The translations under genes were made by a program, and so were the position numbers. Source: Pseudomonadota bacterium (GTDB lineage: Bacteria > Pseudomonadota > Alphaproteobacteria > Rhizobiales > Xanthobacteraceae). From it: a DNA stretch of 9,895 nucleotides. Under the pieces are notes generated by a model, which searched no databases, had not been told where the DNA came from, and worked only from the letters and a program-made list of their open reading frames with translations. Shown piece after piece: positions 1 through 6,137 of the stretch. How positions within the stretch are numbered: position 1 is the first letter of the stretch; each line of letters begins with the position of its first letter. Where the stretch lies: assembly GCA_023417665.1 (NCBI GenBank), contig JAEZFA010000004.1, positions 1 to 9,895 of the forward strand, in the 5' to 3' direction.

Positions 1-724
1 CATAGGAAGCGTCATCGCTCGCGAGAAAAAGCGCCATAGCGGCGATCTCCTCGGGATTGCCGTGACGCTGGGCTGGATTGATCTGGCCGAGCTTGTGCGT
101 CGTACCCCTGCCCTTGGCGTAGTCGAAGATCGGCTTCGTCATGCCAGTTTCGATCAGGCCCGGACAGACCGCGTTGATGCGCACACCCGTGCCAGAGAGC
201 GAGCTTGCCGTCGTCTGCACGAGACTGATAACGCCCGCCTTGCTCGCGCTATAGGGGTGACCGCCGGCATTCGCGCGAAGGCCGGCAACCGACGCGGTGC
301 AGACGATCGCGCCATGCCCCTGCTTCACCAGCAGCGGCGCAACATTCTGGATTGCGAGAAACGGCCCGATCAGATTGACGCGCAGGATTTCCTGCCACAT
401 CTCCACCGACTGCTCCAACAGCGGGACCAGACCGCCGCTGATCCCGGCATTGGCATAGAGAACGTCCACGCCGCCGAATTCCTGCACCGCCCTGGCGACG
501 TAGTTCTTTACATCCGCCTCGTCGCCTGCGTCCGCGGCCATTGCGATGGCCTTGTGACCGTCTTTCGCAATCAGCGCGGCAGTCTCCTCGACGGCATCTT
601 TGGTCTTGTCCACCGCGAGCACCGACGCACCCTCGGCGGCGAACAGCCGCGCAGACGCGCGTCCGATGCCGCTGCCTGCGCCGGTGACGATCGCCCGCTT
701 TCCTTCCAGCCGCGCTTTTCCCAT
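1..724 (-). CDS. SDR-family NAD(P)-dependent oxidoreductase, 3' end cut off by the window edge
   Basis: This is a classical short-chain dehydrogenase/reductase that would interconvert an alcohol and a ketone with NAD(P)(H) in the cytoplasm. From the ATG at 724 the frame is open for 241 codons to the window edge. Visible motifs are the Rossmann glycine motif TGAGSGIG (residues 14-21), NAG (92-94), the active-site Asn117, Ser145, and Tyr158-x3-Lys162 (YSASK), followed by the PG motif (188-189). Asp39 at the end of strand beta-2 suggests NAD rather than NADP preference. The last visible residues, LFLASDDASY, are the usual segment just before the C-terminus, so only about 15-20 residues are missing. 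It starts 16 bases after the aldolase stop, so it is probably the third gene of the glpK-aldolase-SDR operon. The substrate cannot be told from the sequence; FabG-like annotation would be generic. Confidence 0.93.
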   Translation of the reverse strand, partial: MGKARLEGKRAIVTGAGSGIGRASARLFAAEGASVLAVDKTKDAVEETAALIAKDGHKAIAMAADAGDEADVKNYVARAVQEFGGVDVLYANAGISGGLVPLLEQSVEMWQEILRVNLIGPFLAIQNVAPLLVKQGHGAIVCTASVAGLRANAGGHPYSASKAGVISLVQTTASSLSGTGVRINAVCPGLIETGMTKPIFDYAKGRGTTHKLGQINPAQRHGNPEEIAAMALFLASDDASY

Positions 725-740
725 CTTGCGTCCCGCTTGT

Positions 741-1508
741 TTATTTCTGCTTGAAGTTGGCTGCCAGCGTGTCGGCACCCTTGGCGAGCAGACCGAGATC
801 GGAGCCCACCGCCACGAAGGTGTAGCCCCACTCGATGTAACGCCGCGCCTCCGCTTCGACCGGCGTCAGAATGCCCGCCGGCTTGCCGAGCTTCTTCAGG
901 CGCTTCGCGACTTCTTCGATCGCCTTCTGGACTTCGGGATGCTGCGGATTGCCGATGTGGCCGAAGGACGCCGACAAATCAGCCGGCCCGACGAAGACGC
1001 CGTCGACCCCTTCCACGCTTGCGATCGCTTCGAGCTGATCGAGCGCCTCGCGCGTTTCGGTCTGCACGAGCAGGCAGATCTCGGAGTTCGCGCGCTTCAG
1101 GTAATCCTTGGTGCGGCCATAGCGGCTCGCGCGCCCGCTTCCGGTGATGCCGCGAATTCCTTCCGGCGGATAGCGCGTCGCGGCAACCGCGCGTTTCGCT
1201 TCTTCCGCGTTCTGCACGAAAGGCACCAGGATCGACTGCGCGCCGACATCGAGAATGCGCTTGATCAGTACGGTGTCATTCCAGGCGGGACGGACAATCG
1301 GCGTCGCCGTGCCGCGCTGCACCGATTGCAATTGCGCCATGACGGCCGGCAATTCGTTCGGAGAATGCTCGGTGTCGAGCAGCAACCAGTCGAACCCGCT
1401 GTAGCAGACGATTTCGGTGACGATATTGCTGCACAGGCTGTTCCAGAGTCCGACCTGCAGCTTGCCCGCCGCGATGGCGTGTTTGAACTCGTTACGCTGT
1501 AATTCCAT
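741..1508 (-). CDS. HpcH/HpaI family aldolase (class II, metal dependent)
   Basis: The 255-residue protein belongs to the HpcH/HpaI aldolase family (2-keto-3-deoxy sugar-acid, 4-hydroxy-2-oxoheptanedioate and rhamnonate aldolases), which split 2-keto-4-hydroxy acids into pyruvate plus an aldehyde using a divalent metal. It shows GLWNSL (20-25), the DTEHSPNE segment with the catalytic His48, Arg73 in VRPAWND, the metal ligand Glu151 in QTET, and Asp177 in GVFVGPADLS. Length matches the family norm. I chose the ATG at 1508 (MELQRNEFK) because family homology begins here and an AGG lies about 10 bases upstream. An in-frame ATG at 1574 would add 22 residues that look non-coding. The gene is 89 bases after glpK and 16 bases before the SDR gene, with no convincing terminator in either gap. 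Its substrate cannot be assigned; pyruvate is the predicted common product. Confidence 0.93.
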   Translation of the reverse strand: MELQRNEFKHAIAAGKLQVGLWNSLCSNIVTEIVCYSGFDWLLLDTEHSPNELPAVMAQLQSVQRGTATPIVRPAWNDTVLIKRILDVGAQSILVPFVQNAEEAKRAVAATRYPPEGIRGITGSGRASRYGRTKDYLKRANSEICLLVQTETREALDQLEAIASVEGVDGVFVGPADLSASFGHIGNPQHPEVQKAIEEVAKRLKKLGKPAGILTPVEAEARRYIEWGYTFVAVGSDLGLLAKGADTLAANFKQK

Positions 1509-1597
1509 TGGCGATAACCTGACCCTGTTGCTCTGTTGTTTTTGTTGCGCGCGGCAAGCCCCGCGACCTTTCAACGGCGGCGGAAAAACCGCAAGAC

Positions 1598-3094
1598 TTA
1601 CGCGCCGCCGAGCAGGCTTCGGACGGCTCTTTTCCAGCCTGCGAGCTTCTTGTCCCGCATCGCGGTATCCATCACGGGCGTGAAACGCCGCTCCAGCCGC
1701 CAGTTGTCGCCGAACTGCTCCGGCGGTGGCAGGATGCCGGAGGCAAGCCCCGCCAGATAGGCCGCGCCCATTGCCGTGGTCTCCTTCACGATCGGCCGAT
1801 CAACGGGTGCTGCGAGCAGGTCGGCCAGGCGCTGCATGGTCCAGTCCGAAGCCACCATGCCGCCGTCGACGCGCAACACCGTCTCCCGGCCGGCGGCCTG
1901 CGGCCAGTCCGCCTTCATGGCCTCCAGCAAGTCGGCGGTCTGATAGCAAACGCTCTCAAGTGCGGCGCGGGCGAACTCCTTCGGCCCGCTGTTTCGCGTA
2001 AGACCGAACATCGCGCCACGCACTTCCGAATTCCAATGCGGCGCGCCGAGCCCGACGAATGCCGGGACAAGATAAACTTCCTGATTTTCGTCGGCGGCTT
2101 CCGCGAGCGGGCCGGTTTCGGACGCCTGCTTCACGATACCCAGCCCGTCGCGCAGCCACTGCACCGCGGCACCTGCGATAAAGATAGAGCCCTCCAGCGC
2201 GTAAGTGCGCTTGCCGTTCAGCTGATAGGCAATCGTCGTAAGCAATCTGTTCTTCGATGCGACCGCGGTTTCGCCGGTGTTCAGCAGCGCGAAGCACCCC
2301 GTGCCGTAAGTCGACTTCATCATGCCCGGCGTGAAGCAGGCTTGGCCGACGGTCGCCGCCTGCTGGTCGCCTGCGATTCCGCGAATGGCGATTTCTCCGC
2401 CAAAGAGCGCGGGATCCGTCACCCCGAATTCGCTCGCGCAATCGCGCACTTCGGGAAGCACCGAGCGCGGCACGTTGAAGAGCCGCAGCAGATCGTCGTC
2501 CCATTCGCCGCGATGAATATTGAACAGGAGCGTCCGGGACGCATTGGTCGCGTCCGTCGCGTGTACCCTGCCGCCGGTAAGGTGCCAGAGCAGGAAGCAA
2601 TCCACGGTGCCGAAGGCGAGTTCGCCGCGCTCGGCGCGAGCCCGCGCACCCGGCACCTGATCGAAAATCCACGCGAGCTTGGTCCCGGAAAAATACGGAT
2701 CGAACAGCAAGCCGGTCTTCGCGCTCACCTGCGGTTCGACACCGTCCTTTTTCATCCGCTCGCAGCGCTCGCCTGTGCGCCGGTCCTGCCAGACGATCGC
2801 GCGATGAATCGACTTGCCGGTCCTGCGGTCCCAGACGATGGTGGTTTCGCGCTGGTTGGTAATTCCGATCGCGCCAACGTCGGCGGCCCCAGCATTCGCC
2901 TGCTGCATCGCGTCCCGGCAAACTTCGAGCGTGGAACGAAGCAGATCTTCAGGCTCATGCTCGACCCAGCCCGACGCCGGAAAATGCTGGGGAAACTCCT
3001 GCTGCCCGACCGCGGCTATCGAAAGATCGTGACGAAACAGAATAGCGCGCGACGACGTGGTGCCCTGGTCGATCGCCAGCAAGAACTTGGCCAA
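1598..3094 (-). CDS. glpK: glycerol kinase
   Basis: The enzyme phosphorylates glycerol with ATP to sn-glycerol 3-phosphate in the cytoplasm (FGGY kinase family). At 498 residues it is close to the E. coli enzyme. Motifs are the N-terminal phosphate loop AIDQGTTSSRA (7-17), glycerol-contact residues Arg82-Glu83, Trp102, Tyr134 and Asp243 (AGDQQAA), STYGTGCF (261-268), GLGAPHWN (348-355) and the ATP-domain signature VDGGMVASDW (409-418). The start is TTG at 3094: homology begins exactly there (AKFLLAIDQG) and GGAGG lies 7 bases upstream. The frame stays open further upstream to 3799, but that part is antisense to the kinase gene. The loop that binds fructose 1,6-bisphosphate in E. coli GlpK (GGTR, with Arg236) reads GGE here and is one residue shorter, so classical FBP inhibition is doubtful. 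No glpF, glpD or glpR is nearby. Confidence 0.97.
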   Translation of the reverse strand: MAKFLLAIDQGTTSSRAILFRHDLSIAAVGQQEFPQHFPASGWVEHEPEDLLRSTLEVCRDAMQQANAGAADVGAIGITNQRETTIVWDRRTGKSIHRAIVWQDRRTGERCERMKKDGVEPQVSAKTGLLFDPYFSGTKLAWIFDQVPGARARAERGELAFGTVDCFLLWHLTGGRVHATDATNASRTLLFNIHRGEWDDDLLRLFNVPRSVLPEVRDCASEFGVTDPALFGGEIAIRGIAGDQQAATVGQACFTPGMMKSTYGTGCFALLNTGETAVASKNRLLTTIAYQLNGKRTYALEGSIFIAGAAVQWLRDGLGIVKQASETGPLAEAADENQEVYLVPAFVGLGAPHWNSEVRGAMFGLTRNSGPKEFARAALESVCYQTADLLEAMKADWPQAAGRETVLRVDGGMVASDWTMQRLADLLAAPVDRPIVKETTAMGAAYLAGLASGILPPPEQFGDNWRLERRFTPVMDTAMRDKKLAGWKRAVRSLLGGA

Positions 3095-3101
3095 CGAGAA
3101 T

Positions 3102-3106
3102 CCTCC
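3102..3106 (-). promoter_or_regulatory. Shine-Dalgarno site fixing the TTG start of glpK
   Basis: On the minus strand GGAGG lies 7 bases before the TTG at 3094. No ATG or GTG at a family-consistent position competes with it, so this strong site supports TTG initiation. Confidence 0.8.
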
Positions 3107-3113
3107 GTATATT

Positions 3114-3138
3114 GCAACCGCGTCTTCGCGCGGCTTGC
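3114..3138. repeat. interrupted inverted repeat in the glpK/kinase divergent region
   Basis: The arms GCAA+CCGCG and CGCGG+TTGC pair over 9 base pairs with one bulged base and a six-base centre. The repeat lies between the predicted glpK -10 element and its ribosome site. It could be a 5' UTR hairpin of glpK or an operator for a repressor. Only the symmetry is seen; the function is inferred. Confidence 0.45.
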
Positions 3139-3147
3139 TGCGCCGTG

Positions 3148-3175
3148 ATAATACTGTAGCCATGGAAAGCCGCAA
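3148..3175 (-). promoter_or_regulatory. possible sigma-70-type promoter of glpK
   Basis: On the minus strand TTGCGG (3175-3170) and TATTAT (3153-3148) are separated by 16 bases. The -10 matches TATAAT at 5 of 6 positions; the -35 is weak. Transcription would start near 3140, giving a leader of about 45 bases that includes the inverted repeat at 3114-3138. This is pattern matching only. Confidence 0.35.
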
Positions 3176-3223
3176 AATTATTGATTGCCAGAGACTTGGC
3201 GGCGGGACCTCCGGTTCCGCGCC

Positions 3224-4891
3224 ATGAGAAGTCCCGATCCGGTGCAGAACCGCGCGCTCGGCTCGCCTCCCGCCAGTCAGCGACGCAATGCCGTGCTCGC
3301 GCTCGGCTTTCTCGTTCTCTATGTCGCGCTCGAGTGGCTCAGCTTCTTCCACGAATACAAGGGCGTCCCGATCACGCCCTGGAATCCCGGACTGGGCGTC
3401 GTATTCGCCTTCATGGTCTTTGCCGGACCGGTCTACGCGGTCGTGCTCTTCGCCGGCGCGATCATTGCCGAAATACTGGTTCTGCAAACCAACCTGCAAT
3501 GGCCGATCATCGTCGGCATCGCCGCCCTCATTGCGCTGGTCTATGCCGGCGCGACCGCGCTGGTGCGGCGGCAGGATCATTTCGATGTCAGCCTTCGCCA
3601 TCTGCGTGACGTCATCACGCTGCTCGGCGCCGGGATGCTCGGCGCGCTTCTCACCACGCTTCTGCTTTCGCTCCTGCTGGTGCTCGAGCCCGATCTCGAC
3701 TGGACCGACAGCCTGATAGCGCTCGTCCCCCTGCTGGTCGGCGATGCCATCGGTATCGCGGTGGCAACGCCGCTCGTGTTGCGATTGCTGCACCGGCATC
3801 CGCTTCCTGCGCTGACGCCCACCCTGCTCGTCGAAGTGATCTTCTACGCCGGGCTGGTAGCGGTAGCGCTCTGGGTGATCGCCGCCACCGGCGAGGATAA
3901 CGGCGTCAAGTTCTTCTACCTTCTGTTTTTGCCGATCGTGTTTTCGGCGCTGCGCTTCGGACTTGACGGCGCCTGCATCTCGCTTGCGTTGGCGCAGCTC
4001 GGGCTTGTCGCGGTGCTGCAGTACTTTGCCGCGGACGCGCAGACCTTCACCGAGTTCCAGATCCTGATGATCGTGCTGACGACCACAGGGCTGATCGTCG
4101 GCGCGGTCGTAAGCGAGCGCGAACGTTCCGAAGCCTATGCCCGGGAGGCCGAGCGGCGGTTCAAGGAGAAGGAAGCGGAAGCGGTGCAGGCGTCGCGCTT
4201 TACGCTGGTCAGCGGGATGGCCTCGGCCCTAGCCCACGAGATCAATCAGCCGCTCACGGCCGCGCGCGCACTCGCACGTTCCGTGCAGGAGCTGCTGCGC
4301 AAGCCCGGCGACGATCCGGTCCGCATGGATGCAAACCTCACGCGGGTCATTACCTATGTCGACCATGCAAGCGGCATCGTGCGGCGGATACGCGAGTTCC
4401 TGCGGCGCGGCCATCCGCGCGTCTCCACCGTAGATGTTCCATCCGTACTCGAAGGCGCGGTCATGCTTGCCGGGCCCGAAGCCTCCGCAAAGGGCATCAA
4501 GCTTTCGCTGGCGGTCGATGCTGCATTGCCAAATCTGTTCGGCGACCGGGTGCAGTTGCAGCAGGTCATCCTCAACCTTATCCGCAACAGCATTGATGCG
4601 ATCAGCGGGACGAACAACAAGGGACAGATCGTCGTCGGAGCGCGGCAACTTTCCGCACCCACGCGGATCGAATTTAGCGTATTGGATAACGGACCGGGAA
4701 TAGATGAAGAGACCGCAGGGAGACTGTTCGAACCGCTCATGACATCGAAACACGAAGGGCTCGGGTTGGGACTGGCGATCTGCACGTCCATCGTCGAGTC
4801 TCATGGCGGCAAGATCTGGCTCCAGTCTCGCACTCCCGGCGCGACTGAGTTTCGCTTCTCCATTCCAATCGAAAACAAACAAGGCGGCTGA
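3224..4891 (+). CDS. MASE1-domain membrane sensor histidine kinase
   Basis: This is an inner-membrane sensor kinase that should autophosphorylate and pass the phosphate to the adjacent regulator. Residues about 20-295 form a MASE1-like sensor with roughly eight hydrophobic segments, carrying WNPGLGVVFAF (53-63) and LVGDAIGIAVATPL (171-184). A charged linker (298-325) follows. The HisKA domain has phosphoacceptor His338 in AHEINQPL, and the ATPase domain has the N box NLIRNSIDAI (451-460), G1 DNGPG (488-492), the F box LFEPLMTSK (501-509) and G2 GLGLGLAI (512-519). There is no PAS or receiver domain, so any signal must be read within the membrane part. The catalytic half resembles the FixL/DctB group. 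MASE1 also occurs in UhpB. I prefer the ATG at 3224; an in-frame TTG at 3185 would add 13 residues, and neither has a strong ribosome site. The ligand is unknown. Confidence 0.92.
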   Translation: MRSPDPVQNRALGSPPASQRRNAVLALGFLVLYVALEWLSFFHEYKGVPITPWNPGLGVVFAFMVFAGPVYAVVLFAGAIIAEILVLQTNLQWPIIVGIAALIALVYAGATALVRRQDHFDVSLRHLRDVITLLGAGMLGALLTTLLLSLLLVLEPDLDWTDSLIALVPLLVGDAIGIAVATPLVLRLLHRHPLPALTPTLLVEVIFYAGLVAVALWVIAATGEDNGVKFFYLLFLPIVFSALRFGLDGACISLALAQLGLVAVLQYFAADAQTFTEFQILMIVLTTTGLIVGAVVSERERSEAYAREAERRFKEKEAEAVQASRFTLVSGMASALAHEINQPLTAARALARSVQELLRKPGDDPVRMDANLTRVITYVDHASGIVRRIREFLRRGHPRVSTVDVPSVLEGAVMLAGPEASAKGIKLSLAVDAALPNLFGDRVQLQQVILNLIRNSIDAISGTNNKGQIVVGARQLSAPTRIEFSVLDNGPGIDEETAGRLFEPLMTSKHEGLGLGLAICTSIVESHGGKIWLQSRTPGATEFRFSIPIENKQGG

Positions 4892-4892
4892 G

Positions 4893-5507
4893 ATGGCGGG
4901 CCCTACCATTTACGTAATCGACGATCAGGAGTCGGTACGCGACGCGCTCAGCGAAATGCTGAATGTATTCGGCTTCGAAACCGAACGGTTCGAATCGGCC
5001 GATTTGTTCCTGAAAACGGTCGATTCCGCGCGTCCCGCCTGCATCGTCGCCGATGTCCGCATGCCCGGAACGGACGGGATCGAACTCGTGCGCCAGCTCG
5101 GCAAGCAGAACGTCGCCCTGCCCGTCATCCTGATTTCGGGTCACGCCGACATTCCGATGGCGGTCGCCGCGATAAAGGCCGGTGCCGAAGAGTTCATCGA
5201 GAAGCCGGTCGATGACACGCAGCTCGTCGCCGCAATTAATCGCGGCCTCGCCCGCATGCACGAGAACCTGAATGCCTCACGTTCCCACGAGGAACTGCGG
5301 GAGCGCTTCAACCGTCTGACGCCGCGCCAGACCGAGATTTTCGATCTGGTCGCGCAGGGGCTCACCAGCCAGAATATTGCCGACAGGCTCGGCATCAGCG
5401 TCCGGACGGTCGAAAGCTACCGGGCTGAAATCATGGAAAAAATGCAGTCCGAAAGCGTGGCCGTACTGGTCCGGCAGGCGGTGAAGCTGGGCCGCGTAAT
5501 ACCGTAG
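4893..5507 (+). CDS. FixJ-type LuxR-family response regulator
   Basis: The 204-residue transcription factor has an N-terminal receiver domain (about 5-120) with acidic pocket Asp10-Asp11, phosphoacceptor Asp54 (VADVRMPGTDG), Ser82 and Lys104 (EKP). A linker leads to a LuxR/NarL helix-turn-helix (about 140-200) containing LTPRQTEIFDLVAQG, NIADRLGISVRTVE and an ending like other FixJ proteins. The ATG at 4893 is one base after the kinase stop (TGAGATG). AAGGCGG inside the last kinase codons serves as ribosome site, so the two genes are surely co-transcribed and translationally coupled. A longer in-frame start at 4803 lies inside the kinase gene and adds residues unrelated to the family. The target genes are not identified; the TAC heptamers overlapping its stop codon are a candidate site. 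Confidence 0.95.
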   Translation: MAGPTIYVIDDQESVRDALSEMLNVFGFETERFESADLFLKTVDSARPACIVADVRMPGTDGIELVRQLGKQNVALPVILISGHADIPMAVAAIKAGAEEFIEKPVDDTQLVAAINRGLARMHENLNASRSHEELRERFNRLTPRQTEIFDLVAQGLTSQNIADRLGISVRTVESYRAEIMEKMQSESVAVLVRQAVKLGRVIP

Positions 5508-5531
5508 AATTACTACCCGTATTGTACCAAT
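5500..5531 (+). promoter_or_regulatory. cluster of TAC heptamers, possible response-regulator binding region
   Basis: TACCGTA (5500-5506), TACCCGT (5514-5520) and TACCAAT (5525-5531) share the TACC core on the same strand, with starts 14 and 11 bases apart; TACTACC overlaps the second. NarL-class regulators recognise TAC-rich heptamers, and the gene just before encodes a LuxR/NarL-family DNA-binding domain. The cluster begins in the last codons of that regulator and lies about 85-115 bases before the small membrane-protein gene. Binding is an inference. Confidence 0.3.
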
Positions 5532-5534
5532 TCT

Positions 5535-5556
5535 CTAGTTCCGGCCGGCTAACTAG
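5535..5556. repeat. dyad CTAGTT-N10-AACTAG
   Basis: Six-base perfect arms flank a CCGG-rich ten-base centre in the gap behind the response regulator. There is no following T tract, so it is not a standard intrinsic terminator. It may be an operator or an RNA hairpin. Confidence 0.35.
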
Positions 5557-5578
5557 GTTCGATTCCCTAACGACCACT

Positions 5579-5597
5579 GCATCCGTTCCCCGGATGC
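5579..5597 (+). repeat. perfect 7-bp stem-loop before the small membrane-protein gene
   Basis: GCATCCG (5579-5585) and CGGATGC (5591-5597) pair perfectly around a TTCCC loop, ending 16 bases before the ATG at 5614 and just upstream of its AGGGA ribosome site. It lacks a T tract. It could attenuate read-through from the response regulator or shape the 5' end of the next message. Confidence 0.5.
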
Positions 5598-5613
5598 GCC
5601 TCAGGGATCGAGC

Positions 5614-5958
5614 ATGCCGCGACCGGGTTATCGCCCCGTAACTTCACGAGCAGCCGACGACACGGCGCCGGACTCGAGCTGGCGGCTTCGCGTGCTGTTC
5701 GTGATGGCAGCGGCCCCGGCGGCGCTCATCGCTCTCGTTGCGCCAAAGGCGATTGCGCTGCCCATGGCTAGCGCCATTTCGCTCGCACTCGCGATGCTGA
5801 TTGCGATCTACGCCTACCGGCGCGGTGTGCATTATCGCGCGCGGGGTCTTACTTTCTGGGACCTCGCGGGTATGCTGGCGTTCATCGGCTTCGGTGCCGG
5901 CGCATTGTCGGAGCCGCACGCTGCATTCGAACTTTTCGGGATGAACGCGACGAGATAG
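5614..5958 (+). CDS. small hypothetical membrane protein (114 aa)
   Basis: I do not recognise this protein. A charged, proline-containing N-terminus (1-25) precedes hydrophobic segments at about 27-43, 48-67 and 84-99, so it is probably an inner-membrane protein with two or three helices. The second helix ends in YAYRRG, and the run of arginines there (YRRGVHYRARG) suggests a cytoplasmic side. The ATG at 5614 is preceded by AGGGA at a spacing of 6, a good ribosome site. It lies 106 bases behind the response regulator on the same strand, with dyads and TAC heptamers between, so it may be a target of that regulator. It is 175 bases before terC. No catalytic motif is seen. Confidence 0.75.
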   Translation: MPRPGYRPVTSRAADDTAPDSSWRLRVLFVMAAAPAALIALVAPKAIALPMASAISLALAMLIAIYAYRRGVHYRARGLTFWDLAGMLAFIGFGAGALSEPHAAFELFGMNATR

Positions 5959-5976
5959 CCGCACAGTTCACACAAC

Positions 5977-6048
5977 AGACCGGGCCCCTCTGGCAGTCCA
6001 ACCGGACTGCGATGTCGGTCTAAACCAAGGAGAGAGGGTCCGTGGACC
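5977..6048 (+). ncRNA. structured 5' leader of terC, candidate cis-regulatory RNA
   Basis: GCAGTCC (5993-5999) and GGACTGC (6004-6010) form a perfect hairpin with an AACC loop, enclosed by AGACCG (5977-5982) pairing with CGGTCT (6016-6021). CCCTCT (5986-5991) can pair with AGAGGG (6033-6038), which crosses the enclosing helix as a pseudoknot or competes with it. A further dyad, GGTCC-GT-GGACC, lies at 6037-6048. AGACCG recurs at 6056-6061 and at 6118-6123, where it touches the terC ribosome site. Several TerC-family genes in other bacteria have a manganese riboswitch (yybP-ykoY), but its hallmark GGGGAGUAG is not here, so this would be a different element. The pairings are seen; the switching is inferred. 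Confidence 0.4.
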
Positions 6049-6137
6049 TATCGCTAGACCGCGCTGATCGCGCATACGAAAAACCCAGGCCAATTCCGAT
6101 CGAGATCGATCCGCTGAAGACCGGAGGCGTGTCGTGA
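6042..6137 (+). CDS. possible 31-residue leader peptide upstream of and overlapping terC
   Basis: A GTG at 6042, with AAGGAG (6027-6032) nine bases upstream, opens a 31-codon frame whose TGA (6135-6137) overlaps the terC GTG as GTGA. Such an overlap is typical of translational coupling. The peptide is hydrophilic with a proline-alternating stretch, PRPIPIEIDP (15-24), and has no signal or membrane segment. About two thirds of its third codon positions are G or C, lower than in clear genes nearby, so coding bias does not settle it. If translated, ribosomes passing through would open any structure over the terC ribosome site. It could equally be a chance frame. Confidence 0.35.
   Translation: MDLSLDRADRAYEKPRPIPIEIDPLKTGGVS

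Noticed and set aside
62..1502. Plus-strand open frames (62-754 and 600-1502)
   Set aside because: They are shadows of the SDR and aldolase genes, which carry full catalytic motifs on the minus strand.
1509..1597. Intrinsic terminator between glpK and the aldolase
   Set aside because: Only a four-pair GCGG-TTTTT-CCGC hairpin with no T tract behind it on the minus strand, too weak to call.
2036..3148. 370-codon plus-strand open frame across glpK
   Set aside because: It is the antisense shadow of glpK in GC-rich DNA; its translation resembles no protein and lacks a ribosome site.
3095..3799. Upstream in-frame extension of glpK giving a 733-residue protein
   Set aside because: The added 235 residues are antisense to the kinase gene, rich in charged low-complexity residues, and homology plus a strong ribosome site place the start at 3094.
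5553..5590. tRNA-like T-arm, GGTTCGATTCCC, suggesting a tRNA or attachment site
   Set aside because: Only the loop and two stem pairs fit. No anticodon or acceptor stem can be folded upstream, and CCA is at the wrong distance. Probably chance.
5959..6133. Canonical yybP-ykoY manganese riboswitch before terC
   Set aside because: The conserved GGGGAGUAG and the CGUCA-type second loop are not present. Structure is there, but not this family as I know it.
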